Of a DNA stretch of 64,000 nucleotides, positions 57,705 through 64,000 are shown piece by piece; positions within the stretch are counted from its first letter, which is position 1; each line of letters starts with the position of its first letter. Source of the stretch: Candidatus Saccharibacteria bacterium oral taxon 488. Its GTDB lineage: Bacteria; Patescibacteriota; Saccharimonadia; Saccharimonadales; Saccharimonadaceae. The notes under the pieces were generated by a model. It saw only the letters and a list, made by a program, of their open reading frames with translations. It searched no databases and was not told the origin of the DNA. Both the position numbers and the translations under genes were made by a program. The DNA is taken from assembly GCA_010202115.1 (NCBI GenBank), contig CP047917.1, positions 434,001 through 498,000 of the forward strand, written 5' to 3'.

Positions 57705-57831
57705 GCAATATGACATTGATACGTCTACTTTAGCAAAATATTTGCATTAAGTCAACTGTTCGGAAATACCGAACAATTCAGTTTGTAGGCAGTCTTTACT
57801 ATCTCAACTATAAAGAAATCCTTTCCAGTTC

Positions 57832-57864
57832 AAAAACCGCCCCGGAGCTTATCGAGGCGGTTTT
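57832..57864 (-). terminator. terminator after holin
   Basis: AAAACCGCC ... GGCGGTTTT stem 22 bp beyond the holin stop, with T run on the minus strand. Confidence 0.82.
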
Positions 57865-57885
57865 CAGTTGTTCGGAAATACCGAA

Positions 57886-58143
57886 CTACTCAACGGCTTG
57901 CTGCATCTGACGCACTAACTCAATAATTATCGTCTTGGCGGCCGACAGCCCGGCAGCAATCGCAGATAGCGTCGTCGCTAGTGTCAGCGCCCATAGCTCG
58001 TGCCAACTTGCCGAGAACAGCAGGTTTACGAGATTGATGCCAGCTAGTAAGAACGTTGCGATGAACGTCTGAAAAAACGTCCATAGTGCCCGCGCGGCAA
58101 CGTCTTTGTAGTTAATATTCTTTAATGCTTCTAGTGATTTCAT
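57886..58143 (-). CDS. phage holin
   Basis: The 85-residue protein has two TM helices (about 20-42 and 50-72) and a charged C-terminal end. The start NYKDVAARALWTFFQTFIAT is typical of small phage holins (r1t-like). It forms the membrane lesion that releases or activates the endolysin encoded upstream. Shine-Dalgarno AGGAGG. Confidence 0.88.
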   Translation of the reverse strand: MKSLEALKNINYKDVAARALWTFFQTFIATFLLAGINLVNLLFSASWHELWALTLATTLSAIAAGLSAAKTIIIELVRQMQQAVE

Positions 58144-58154
58144 ATTTCCTCCTA

Positions 58155-58484
58155 TTATTTTTCCTCAGTGCCGTACACACCGCGAGCTTCACGCTCAGCC
58201 TTACGGTTAGCCAGCCACATGATAGCTTCCTCAATTTTTGTGAGAGCTACACTGTTTTCGCGGCAAGGCAATTCTCGGTTGTAGCCCGCTAGTTTTGCGT
58301 AAGCCACAATAAGCAAGTCCTCTATAAATACACCGTTGCGTTCTGTGGTAGCTGTACCGCCAGTTTGAAAATTGACTCTCAGCACCTCTTTACCGCCGAT
58401 ATTAAGAGAAACTTCATCGCCTGGCGTGCCGCGATTCAGTTCGCTGTGCAATTCTTCTAGTGCGTTATAGCTTAGTTTGTTCAT
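58155..58484 (-). CDS. Acb2/Tad1-like phage anti-defence protein
   Basis: The 109-residue protein has a C-terminal helical hairpin with CRENSVALTKIEEAIMWLAN and ARGVYGT. This matches my memory of the Acb2/Tad1 hairpin family, known as sponges that bind the cyclic-nucleotide signals of CBASS or Thoeris defence. The first 50 residues are a beta-rich extension. It lies between holin and endolysin. The family call is good; sponge activity is inferred. Confidence 0.75.
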   Translation of the reverse strand: MNKLSYNALEELHSELNRGTPGDEVSLNIGGKEVLRVNFQTGGTATTERNGVFIEDLLIVAYAKLAGYNRELPCRENSVALTKIEEAIMWLANRKAEREARGVYGTEEK

Positions 58485-58493
58485 ATTTCCTCC

Positions 58494-60215
58494 TTATTTT
58501 TTCTTGAAAATCCCTAAGATCAGTTTTGCTAATTCCACCACTAGCCCCGACAGCCATCGCCAAAATCCTGTTGGCTTGTCGCCCTCTGGCTTTTGTGGCT
58601 GCTCAGGCTTTATCTCCGGCGTTTCCTGTGGCTTCTCTGGCTCAGATGGCTTTGTATCCGGTTCACTTGGTTTTGGCGATTCTGGCTCTTCTGGTGGTGT
58701 TGGTGTGGTTATTCTACCCAATGTCTTGAGCTCGTCAATTGATACTTTGGCTGTAGAGAAATCTAGGTTACCACCATAGCCATCAATTTTGCCATTATCG
58801 GTGAACTGATGGATTAGTGCGCCGTGCGCATAGTTGTTTTCAGTGCCGTAGTTTGGGTACCAGTCAACATGATCTAGTCCCAACTTTTGGACAATCGTGT
58901 TGCCGCCATATGTCAGCACCTGCTTGCCAGTTCCCTGCAGTACTAGATTGCGGAATGTCTTTAGATCTTCAGGTGTGCCCTCAAATTCTGGCTCTAGGTC
59001 AACGAACAGCAATGGTGCGTTCACCTGTCTTTGGGCTTCAATAAACCGTGCTGCCTCAGCCGCTACACCACCTTCGCTGAAATATGGCAGCCAATACAGT
59101 CCTAGTAGCTTATCTCCAGCGGCTTTAGCAAATTGCACCATCTTTGGTTGGTGTTTGTTAGCGTCACCGCCATTGCTTGGCCCAACATGGCCTGCCTTTA
59201 CAATCACACCGGCAAATCGACTGAACACATTTACGACATCATCGCTCTGCCAGTTTGACACGTCAAGAATGATCTTGCTGTAGTCGGTAGGGGATGGGGC
59301 AGGTGCTTCTTGCTTGATTTCTGGTAGGTCATGTGTACCTACATCAGTAAAAGCGCCACTCCAAAGGAATAATTCGTTCAGTTTTGAAACAAACCAGATG
59401 TCGTTACCCTCAATGCTTTCACCGTGTGTCCAGCCTTTCATATCAACAACGCTACCACCATCGATTACCTGTGCTACGTCACTTGATGTATTTGGTGCTT
59501 TTCTGGCCCGCACACCCTGAGATACGGCCTGACGCTCTGTGGCCAGTAACTGTATCTGCGGCGTCAGATCTAGTAGATCGTGCGTTCCTTTGTCACTAAA
59601 AGCTTCAGCTGTCATGTATTTACCACTATTAGCCGTTACAAACCACACGGTATTTCCATCAACTGATTCGCCATTTGTGACATAGCCCTTCATAGCAACT
59701 GTTGCACCAGCATCGACCTGCTGGAATATACCGCTAGAAGTGTTAGCTTCTTCGCGGGCGTTAGCCGTCACTGAAGTCGTCCTAGATGCCTTATCTATTA
59801 CATAGCTCAGCACACGATGAGGCCCGACACTCTCTGCCCAACCAATATATTGAGCGCGGTATTTCCGCTCTATTTCTTCTATAGAACCAAATACATCTGC
59901 TGTAGGTTTGTGAGATAATGGCGAGCTATAGAACAGGCCATCTTTATATACAGCAATGTGTCCATAGTTCTGATAACCATACCCGTAATCACCCCAGTGA
60001 TCAAAGTATATTGGCACTGCCACACCTGCTGGTAAATTTCTATCCGTATGCTTACCCTCTGCTCTATTCCATGCATCAGCCGCAGTGCTCCCAGCCCAAC
60101 CCGCACCAAACATGTGCTGTACGACGGCTAGACAGTAGCCGTACCAGTCCATGAGGACACTACCTCCCTGATAGACGACGGGGTCAGGATTAAAAGGCTT
60201 TTCCTGTTTCCACAT
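58494..60215 (-). CDS. modular endolysin: CHAP-like, two SH3-like repeats, GH25, C-terminal hydrophobic tail
   Basis: The 573-residue enzyme has an N-terminal CHAP-like domain (about 1-140; Cys28 in WYGYCLAVVQ, His in YGHIAVYKDG). Two SH3b-like repeats cover about 145-300 and share a GxxVxGNxxWFV pattern. The GH25 muramidase (about 305-500) has DVSNWQ and the catalytic FVDLEPEFEG. A Pro/Glu/Lys linker and a hydrophobic C-terminus (WLSGLVVELAKLILGIFKKK) end it. It cleaves peptidoglycan by two activities. Confidence 0.92.
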   Translation of the reverse strand: MWKQEKPFNPDPVVYQGGSVLMDWYGYCLAVVQHMFGAGWAGSTAADAWNRAEGKHTDRNLPAGVAVPIYFDHWGDYGYGYQNYGHIAVYKDGLFYSSPLSHKPTADVFGSIEEIERKYRAQYIGWAESVGPHRVLSYVIDKASRTTSVTANAREEANTSSGIFQQVDAGATVAMKGYVTNGESVDGNTVWFVTANSGKYMTAEAFSDKGTHDLLDLTPQIQLLATERQAVSQGVRARKAPNTSSDVAQVIDGGSVVDMKGWTHGESIEGNDIWFVSKLNELFLWSGAFTDVGTHDLPEIKQEAPAPSPTDYSKIILDVSNWQSDDVVNVFSRFAGVIVKAGHVGPSNGGDANKHQPKMVQFAKAAGDKLLGLYWLPYFSEGGVAAEAARFIEAQRQVNAPLLFVDLEPEFEGTPEDLKTFRNLVLQGTGKQVLTYGGNTIVQKLGLDHVDWYPNYGTENNYAHGALIHQFTDNGKIDGYGGNLDFSTAKVSIDELKTLGRITTPTPPEEPESPKPSEPDTKPSEPEKPQETPEIKPEQPQKPEGDKPTGFWRWLSGLVVELAKLILGIFKKK

Positions 60216-60217
60216 AA

Positions 60218-60625
60218 TTACTTTGACACCTCCTTTACTTCTTTTATTACTTCGCGCATCTCTGGTTTGGCTTGCTGTATTGAGTTAATAAATTGGGTTA
60301 TAACAAAAAACGCCACCGTACCGATAAGAACAGTTAGCCCGGTGTATTTGACGATGAGCCCTACGAGCTTTTTTTCTCCGGCAATGATTGATTTAATAAA
60401 TATATTGCCATCGAGTTTTTTATTACGATCATTGATGTTATTAATAGATTTTTCTAGGCTTGATAGTTTATCGTCCACATATTTCTTGCGCTCGTTAAAC
60501 TCAGTCCTGCTGACTAGTCCATCAAGCTTATTTAAGATTTGCGCAAGGGACGGTTCGACAACCTTTTCGTTAAATGTCTCTAAACGGGCTAAACGCTCGG
60601 TCTGCTCGATGTCTGATTTCTGCAT
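60218..60625 (-). CDS. coiled-coil membrane protein of the lysis module
   Basis: The 135-residue protein has a charged coiled coil (about 1-75) followed by a TM helix (about 88-112) and a charged tail, resembling XhlA-type proteins that help holins. It ends 2 bp before the endolysin start. No Shine-Dalgarno; a terminator hairpin stands directly upstream of its ATG. Confidence 0.75.
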   Translation of the reverse strand: MQKSDIEQTERLARLETFNEKVVEPSLAQILNKLDGLVSRTEFNERKKYVDDKLSSLEKSINNINDRNKKLDGNIFIKSIIAGEKKLVGLIVKYTGLTVLIGTVAFFVITQFINSIQQAKPEMREVIKEVKEVSK

Positions 60626-60630
60626 ATAAA

Positions 60631-60667
60631 AAACGGAAGCCTTTCGTGATTACGAGTGCTTCCGTTT
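60631..60667 (-). terminator. terminator between tail and lysis genes
   Basis: Ten-bp stem AAACGGAAGC/GCTTCCGTTT with an inner stem TCGT/ACGA, then TTTTTT on the minus strand, 5 bp from the next start codon. It would end tail-gene transcription or attenuate lysis genes. Confidence 0.8.
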
Positions 60668-60693
60668 CTATGAGATCACACTTTATTTAGTTT

Positions 60694-61098
60694 ATGACCA
60701 TATTATACCACCCCATTATTACATCCGACAAGATCAATTTAGCGACGCTCAAAAAGTATTCGAGAGATGAAGTTGATACTGGTTTCAAATGGATTGATGG
60801 CCGTCCAATCTATCGTAAGGTAGTCCAGGGTACAGTTGACTTATTGGGCGGCGAAAATAGAGGCAAGTTAGAGCATGGTATTATCGGGCTGACCGCAAAG
60901 TTTGATATTGTGAACATATCTGGTGAGATTGTGCTTGGCGGTACTATAGAAAATTCCGGAACGAAGCAAACACTGCCACATATCGAGGGAAACCATCGGG
61001 CTGGTATTGCATCTGTTACGCCAACAAACATTGAAATCGCAGGAACATATCCTTGGAGAAGCTGTGGTGTGAGTATAGTTATAGAATATACTAAATAA
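60694..61098 (+). CDS. silent alternative C-terminal cassette of the tail protein (plus strand)
   Basis: The 134-residue open frame has a tail-type motif DEVDTGFKWIDGRPIYRKVV and beta-rich sequence. Its start is not convincing. Residues 9-18 (ITSDKINLAT) match ITADKINLAT inside the opposing tail gene, encoded by the inverted repeat in the same frame. It lacks the constant N-terminal part. The stop is 1 bp from the opposing stop. It should be expressed only after inversion of 60717-61556. Confidence 0.8.
   Translation: MTILYHPIITSDKINLATLKKYSRDEVDTGFKWIDGRPIYRKVVQGTVDLLGGENRGKLEHGIIGLTAKFDIVNISGEIVLGGTIENSGTKQTLPHIEGNHRAGIASVTPTNIEIAGTYPWRSCGVSIVIEYTK
60702..60730 (-). promoter_or_regulatory. 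possible promoter at the edge of the invertible segment
   Basis: On the minus strand TTGTCG, 18-bp spacer, TATAAT (60702-60707). It points to the lysis genes, and the terminator at 60631-60667 lies between. The -35 is inside the inverted repeat. Confidence 0.45.
60717..60746 (+). repeat. inverted repeat of the invertible tail segment (outer left)
   Basis: 30 bp, 29 identical to the reverse complement of 61527-61556. Encodes the ITSDKINLAT stretch of the silent cassette. Confidence 0.9.
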
Positions 61099-61099
61099 C

Positions 61100-62002
61100 C
61101 TAAGCAATCGACTTAACAGTAATATTTGAATACTGTCCACGCACCATACCCGTGCAGTCATGCAATACTGATATCCTGTCTTCAGCTTCCACGTGCAAAA
61201 CTCCATAAACTGTTACGCCAGCATAGCCTGTATGAGGAGCACCAAGGGCATGTACAACCTGTTTGTATTTCTTATCTTCTTGGTCCTTCTTTTTGTGTTG
61301 GACAATCAGGTATAGGTATGTCCTTAGCTCTTCTGCCATGACCGTTCCTGTAATCTCAACCGTTTTCACATTCTCTCCGATAACAAATTCATTTCTCTCA
61401 CCATCGATCGTGATATTGCCACGCTGAATAATTTGCTTTTTGAGTCGTGAGCGGTTGCTACCAGCATTGTAGTAGTTTGTGCTGTCAAGATTGGCCGCAG
61501 CGATTGAATATCCGAGGCTTTGAGCAGTCGCTAAATTGATCTTGTCGGCTGTAATACCACCGTCCTTGATACTTTCAGCAGTAATAGATTTCTTTGCGAT
61601 GTTTTTATCCTCTATTATATGGTCTTTTAGCGTACCATCGGTGTTGTGCGTTTCGAGAAGTGCACTTGCCAAGTCGTTAGACCAACTAGCGGTGGGACCG
61701 GCCTGAATAATATCACCGACCAGATTACCGTCATCGACTGCGCCAGCTTGAAGCGAAAGACTAATAATTTGGCCTGTTGCCTTGTTGGCAATACCCTTCC
61801 AGTCTCTTTGACTACCAGCCACTACTTTGCCGGCTGAATCAACTCGATACGACATAAAGTGTGTCGCGGTGTCTTCATTCCAGCCCGACAGACTGTCTAC
61901 CTGTAATGTATCAGAACCAGCAGCTCGCGGACTAACAACTCTTGCCACATTAGGATTGCTACCTTGCATTGTTTTTGTAATTTTATCGCTGACACTTGCC
62001 AT
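61100..62002 (-). CDS. phage tail/receptor-binding protein, current orientation
   Basis: The 300-residue protein has a constant N-terminal part (about 1-155; VDSLSGWNEDTATHFMSYRV, then KSITAESIKDGGITADKIN). A variable C-terminal part follows the inverted repeat, from AQSLGYSIAAANLDSTNYYN to the end. KSITAxSIKxGxITADKI is typical of tail-fibre or appendage proteins. The 3' half lies in the invertible segment. Confidence 0.85.
   Translation of the reverse strand: MASVSDKITKTMQGSNPNVARVVSPRAAGSDTLQVDSLSGWNEDTATHFMSYRVDSAGKVVAGSQRDWKGIANKATGQIISLSLQAGAVDDGNLVGDIIQAGPTASWSNDLASALLETHNTDGTLKDHIIEDKNIAKKSITAESIKDGGITADKINLATAQSLGYSIAAANLDSTNYYNAGSNRSRLKKQIIQRGNITIDGERNEFVIGENVKTVEITGTVMAEELRTYLYLIVQHKKKDQEDKKYKQVVHALGAPHTGYAGVTVYGVLHVEAEDRISVLHDCTGMVRGQYSNITVKSIA
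61527..61556 (-). repeat. inverted repeat of the invertible tail segment (within the tail gene)
   Basis: Reverse complement of 60717-60746 except one base. Encodes GITADKINLAT in the tail gene. Confidence 0.9.
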
Positions 62003-62015
62003 GATTGTTCCTCCT

Positions 62016-63983
62016 TTAACTTAGATCTTTTGTGCCAATATTGACGTACTCAAATACCACTCTCGACATTGAGTAACTCACTCCTGGATCAGATGAACTC
62101 CAGCCATACTGCACCCAGTGGGCGTCTTCATCTATCTCCAGTTCTACTTCCTCGCTTGCAGAGTTAAATGTCTCCGGAATACCCTTTATCTGACTCCAGC
62201 CGATAGTGCTCCATCCGACCCCCGGCTCACTCCAGCCAGTGCGGCTTGATGATGCGCCGAAAAATCTTGTTTCTGTGAATGTCTGTAGCCCATCTTCGGT
62301 CTTAACTGTGGCAGTTAGATTGATGCGACCTTGTGGTCTAAGCAGGACGAACACTGCACGCAAAACTCGCGCCCAGTCGCGACCTGTCTCCTCAAACCTT
62401 AGCTGCCCACTTTGTGCGCTGGTGTTAAATGGTTTTCCGTCATCAACAGTGTTTGCGCCCTTCGACAGCTCGACGATTTTATTTTCTTGGACAATTAGAA
62501 AGTGAGTTATACCAGAGTTGTCGTTATACAGCGTCATCCAATCAGCACGGATATTCCACGGCTTCATCCATGCACCCTTACGATCAGTGTCATAAATCCA
62601 TATCTGATTGTTGTAGTCAGCTGCAACAGGTAGTGCCCAATACACTCGACCCTCAAATGCTAAGCCAACTGCTTTTTCAATAGCCTTGCTATTAAGATTA
62701 CTGATTGCATCTTGAATGGTATTGGTAATACGTCGCGTCGATAGCACATTCTGTAACTGAGGCAGAGTACCAGTTGTATTGAACCCACCACGGCTTGGAT
62801 ATAGCAAATCATTGTTATAAATAACTACAGCATCGGGGCTATCTGTACCATCCGCACCAGTATCCTCCTGTACCTGCCAAACAGTGATTGTATCCTCACC
62901 ATAGGTGATATTTGTTGGAGTGATATAGAATCGCTTACCAGTACCGTTTGTACCGTTAGACAGCACAGTAACCTTTGGGTCTCCCTTGCCATCCCGGTAC
63001 GGTCTTACCGCAAATGGGACCTCCTTTGTGCCGCTACCGACCGGCGTGTATCCACCGCCGTATCCTGGTGAGAAATCTAGTTCATGACCATAATCACCAC
63101 CACGCCAGACATAAAATGGATTGTCTCTATCTCCCGTCATCCAAATACGACCATTAATCACATCAGCCCGCGTCGATTTTGGACCAGCTGTATTATTGTC
63201 CTTCGGTAGCGGTACAGACATATCTAGGCTACGAGATCCATTATCAATAAATATCGTCTGATCCATCGGCAGTGCGGCCGCTAATCGATATAGCGTTGGC
63301 TCACCTCCGCCATCTACACCGACACCACAGTAAATATTCCACGACTTTGCCTCCGTACTGTCTGGTCGTTTGATGGACAAATTCTGCTTTTCAGCATTCC
63401 ACATATCACGATCGGCAGATATTGCCTGAGATAGTAGCGGTGACCCCGCTGTTTCGCCGACAGTAGAGTTAAAAGTGACCGCATAGAATACCTTAAACCC
63501 CGTACCAGTTAGCCCTACGTTCTTATCTAGCGTCGGCTTTGCTGGGTCTGCTATTTTCTGAAATGCTACGATCTTCATCGTAGGGATGTCTAGGTAGCTT
63601 AGAGTGTCTTCACCATTCATGACTAGGAGGTTATTGCGTATTTGCTTGAAATGTCCACGTGCTGATTCATGGTATTCCTTGCCTTCAATTACTTGCCATG
63701 CAGGATCTTCGCCCTTAGCAATACATAGCTTTGTCTTATCCTTGATTCGTTGTAAACAAGCTAACCAGTTGATTGATCCATTTTTGGTTGTACTACGAAA
63801 TTCAGCTAGCTCCCCTAGTATTTTGCCTAGTGGCTGCGGCCCATACTTTGCTGTACCGCACCTTGTTGTGATAACTGAGTCCTGATCAAGTATCATGTTC
63901 TCAGTTGCTCGTAAGCCTCTCAATGGGGACCGCCCATCATCAAAGGCTGTTACCACACCATTCTGCCAGTCCTGAACCGCCAA
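62016..63983 (-). CDS. phage tail structural protein, probably beta-propeller type
   Basis: The 655-residue protein starts MAVQDWQNGVVTAFDDGRSP. Repeated blades with phrases such as SWNIYCGVGVDGGG, NGRIWMTGDRDNPFYVWRGG and GRVYWALPVAADYNNQIWIY suggest a beta-propeller like tail tubular or stopper proteins. The C-terminal domain (about 535-655) is beta-rich (WARVLRAVFVLLRPQGRINL, GWSEPGVGWSTIGWSQ). It precedes the receptor-binding gene by 13 bp. Confidence 0.82.
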   Translation of the reverse strand: MAVQDWQNGVVTAFDDGRSPLRGLRATENMILDQDSVITTRCGTAKYGPQPLGKILGELAEFRSTTKNGSINWLACLQRIKDKTKLCIAKGEDPAWQVIEGKEYHESARGHFKQIRNNLLVMNGEDTLSYLDIPTMKIVAFQKIADPAKPTLDKNVGLTGTGFKVFYAVTFNSTVGETAGSPLLSQAISADRDMWNAEKQNLSIKRPDSTEAKSWNIYCGVGVDGGGEPTLYRLAAALPMDQTIFIDNGSRSLDMSVPLPKDNNTAGPKSTRADVINGRIWMTGDRDNPFYVWRGGDYGHELDFSPGYGGGYTPVGSGTKEVPFAVRPYRDGKGDPKVTVLSNGTNGTGKRFYITPTNITYGEDTITVWQVQEDTGADGTDSPDAVVIYNNDLLYPSRGGFNTTGTLPQLQNVLSTRRITNTIQDAISNLNSKAIEKAVGLAFEGRVYWALPVAADYNNQIWIYDTDRKGAWMKPWNIRADWMTLYNDNSGITHFLIVQENKIVELSKGANTVDDGKPFNTSAQSGQLRFEETGRDWARVLRAVFVLLRPQGRINLTATVKTEDGLQTFTETRFFGASSSRTGWSEPGVGWSTIGWSQIKGIPETFNSASEEVELEIDEDAHWVQYGWSSSDPGVSYSMSRVVFEYVNIGTKDLS

Positions 63984-64000
63984 TCGTTGTATCTTTGGCG

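Larger units (their letters stand above)
57605..57885. promoter_or_regulatory. non-coding control region with palindromes
   Basis: A 281-bp gap. It holds two identical 17-bp palindromes GTTCGGAAATACCGAAC (57758-57774 and 57870-57886) and the related dyad ACCGAAATAAAGTTCGGT (57679-57696), plus two terminators. The spaced identical dyads look like binding sites of a phage regulator. Confidence 0.6.
60717..61556. other. putative invertible DNA segment swapping tail-protein C-termini
   Basis: The 840-bp segment is bounded by 30-bp inverted repeats and holds two alternative 3' coding ends on opposite strands that meet tail to tail. Inversion at the repeats would keep the reading frame in both orientations. 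Confidence 0.8.
55850..64000 (-). mobile_element. prophage or phage-derived element, left part
   Basis: Tyrosine recombinase at the left end, then holin, Acb2-like gene, endolysin, coiled-coil membrane protein and tail genes, nearly all minus strand. This is a phage lysis-tail order. The head and packaging genes are not in the window. I could not identify the att site; the 197-bp non-coding stretch at 55653-55849 is the likely place for attL. Confidence 0.85.

Noticed and set aside
60694..60716. ATG at 60694 as a true start of an independent gene
   Set aside because: There is no ribosome site. The coding similarity to the opposing tail gene starts only at the inverted repeat, so a silent cassette explains it better.
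1..64000. CRISPR array
   Set aside because: No run of regularly spaced direct repeats and no cas gene is present.
1..64000. Recoded UGA (as in Gracilibacteria)
   Set aside because: Core genes end cleanly at UGA or other stops and encode Trp by UGG; no frame needs UGA read-through.

Overview
The window looks like a chromosome segment of a small-genome Patescibacteria/CPR bacterium, most likely Candidatus Saccharibacteria (TM7). This is inference from gene content and sequence style, not from a 16S gene (none is present). The genetic code is standard: UGA is used as a stop. The left and middle thirds are housekeeping DNA, mostly on the minus strand. Read in the minus direction they carry rpoB-rpoC; rpsL-rpsG, yajQ, a hypothetical gene and fusA; and an S10/spc-type ribosomal cluster that starts at rplC (no rpsJ) and stops at rpsH, where a terminator replaces rplF and the rest of spc. 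A dTMP/nucleotide block (tmk, dcd, folA, thyA) and a protein-quality block (clpP, tig, hisS, trmH-like) follow from 24 to 31 kb.

From 31 to 43 kb there are tRNA-Leu(CAG), tRNA-Leu(UAG) and tRNA-Val(CAC), a GlcD-like flavoenzyme, orn, typA, a GH37 trehalase, rarA, ddl and a stomatin-like gene, mixed with small unknown genes. At 43.98-48.68 kb a two-gene type III restriction-modification system (mod-res) lies exactly between perfect 65-bp inverted repeats. It has a structured leader that ends in an intrinsic terminator just ahead of mod. tRNA-Gly(CCC), a secreted GH16 glycanase, tRNA-Phe(GAA), a tRNA-Gly(GCC) with an unusual elbow, a DUF4238 gene, an aspartoacylase-like gene, a yerC/TrpR-like regulator and a GH13 amylase follow.

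From about 55.8 kb to the right edge is part of a prophage or related element: tyrosine recombinase, two small genes, holin, an Acb2/Tad1-like gene, a modular endolysin (CHAP-like, two SH3-like repeats, GH25), a coiled-coil membrane protein and tail genes. The most notable observation is here. The tail gene at 61100-62002 (minus) and an opposing 5'-truncated reading frame at 60694-61098 (plus) share a 30-bp inverted repeat in the same reading frame and meet tail to tail. This is the layout of an invertible segment that swaps alternative C-termini of a tail protein.

Other cross-cutting observations: many first genes of transcription units have a -10 box only 6-9 nt from the start codon (leaderless mRNAs), while internal operon genes have Shine-Dalgarno sites. 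RpoC has lost all eight cysteines of its two zinc sites, and S14 is the zinc-free form. A hairpin leader ahead of typA recurs as an orphan copy 1.9 kb away. The head and packaging genes of the prophage are presumably beyond the right edge, and the gene at the left edge is incomplete.
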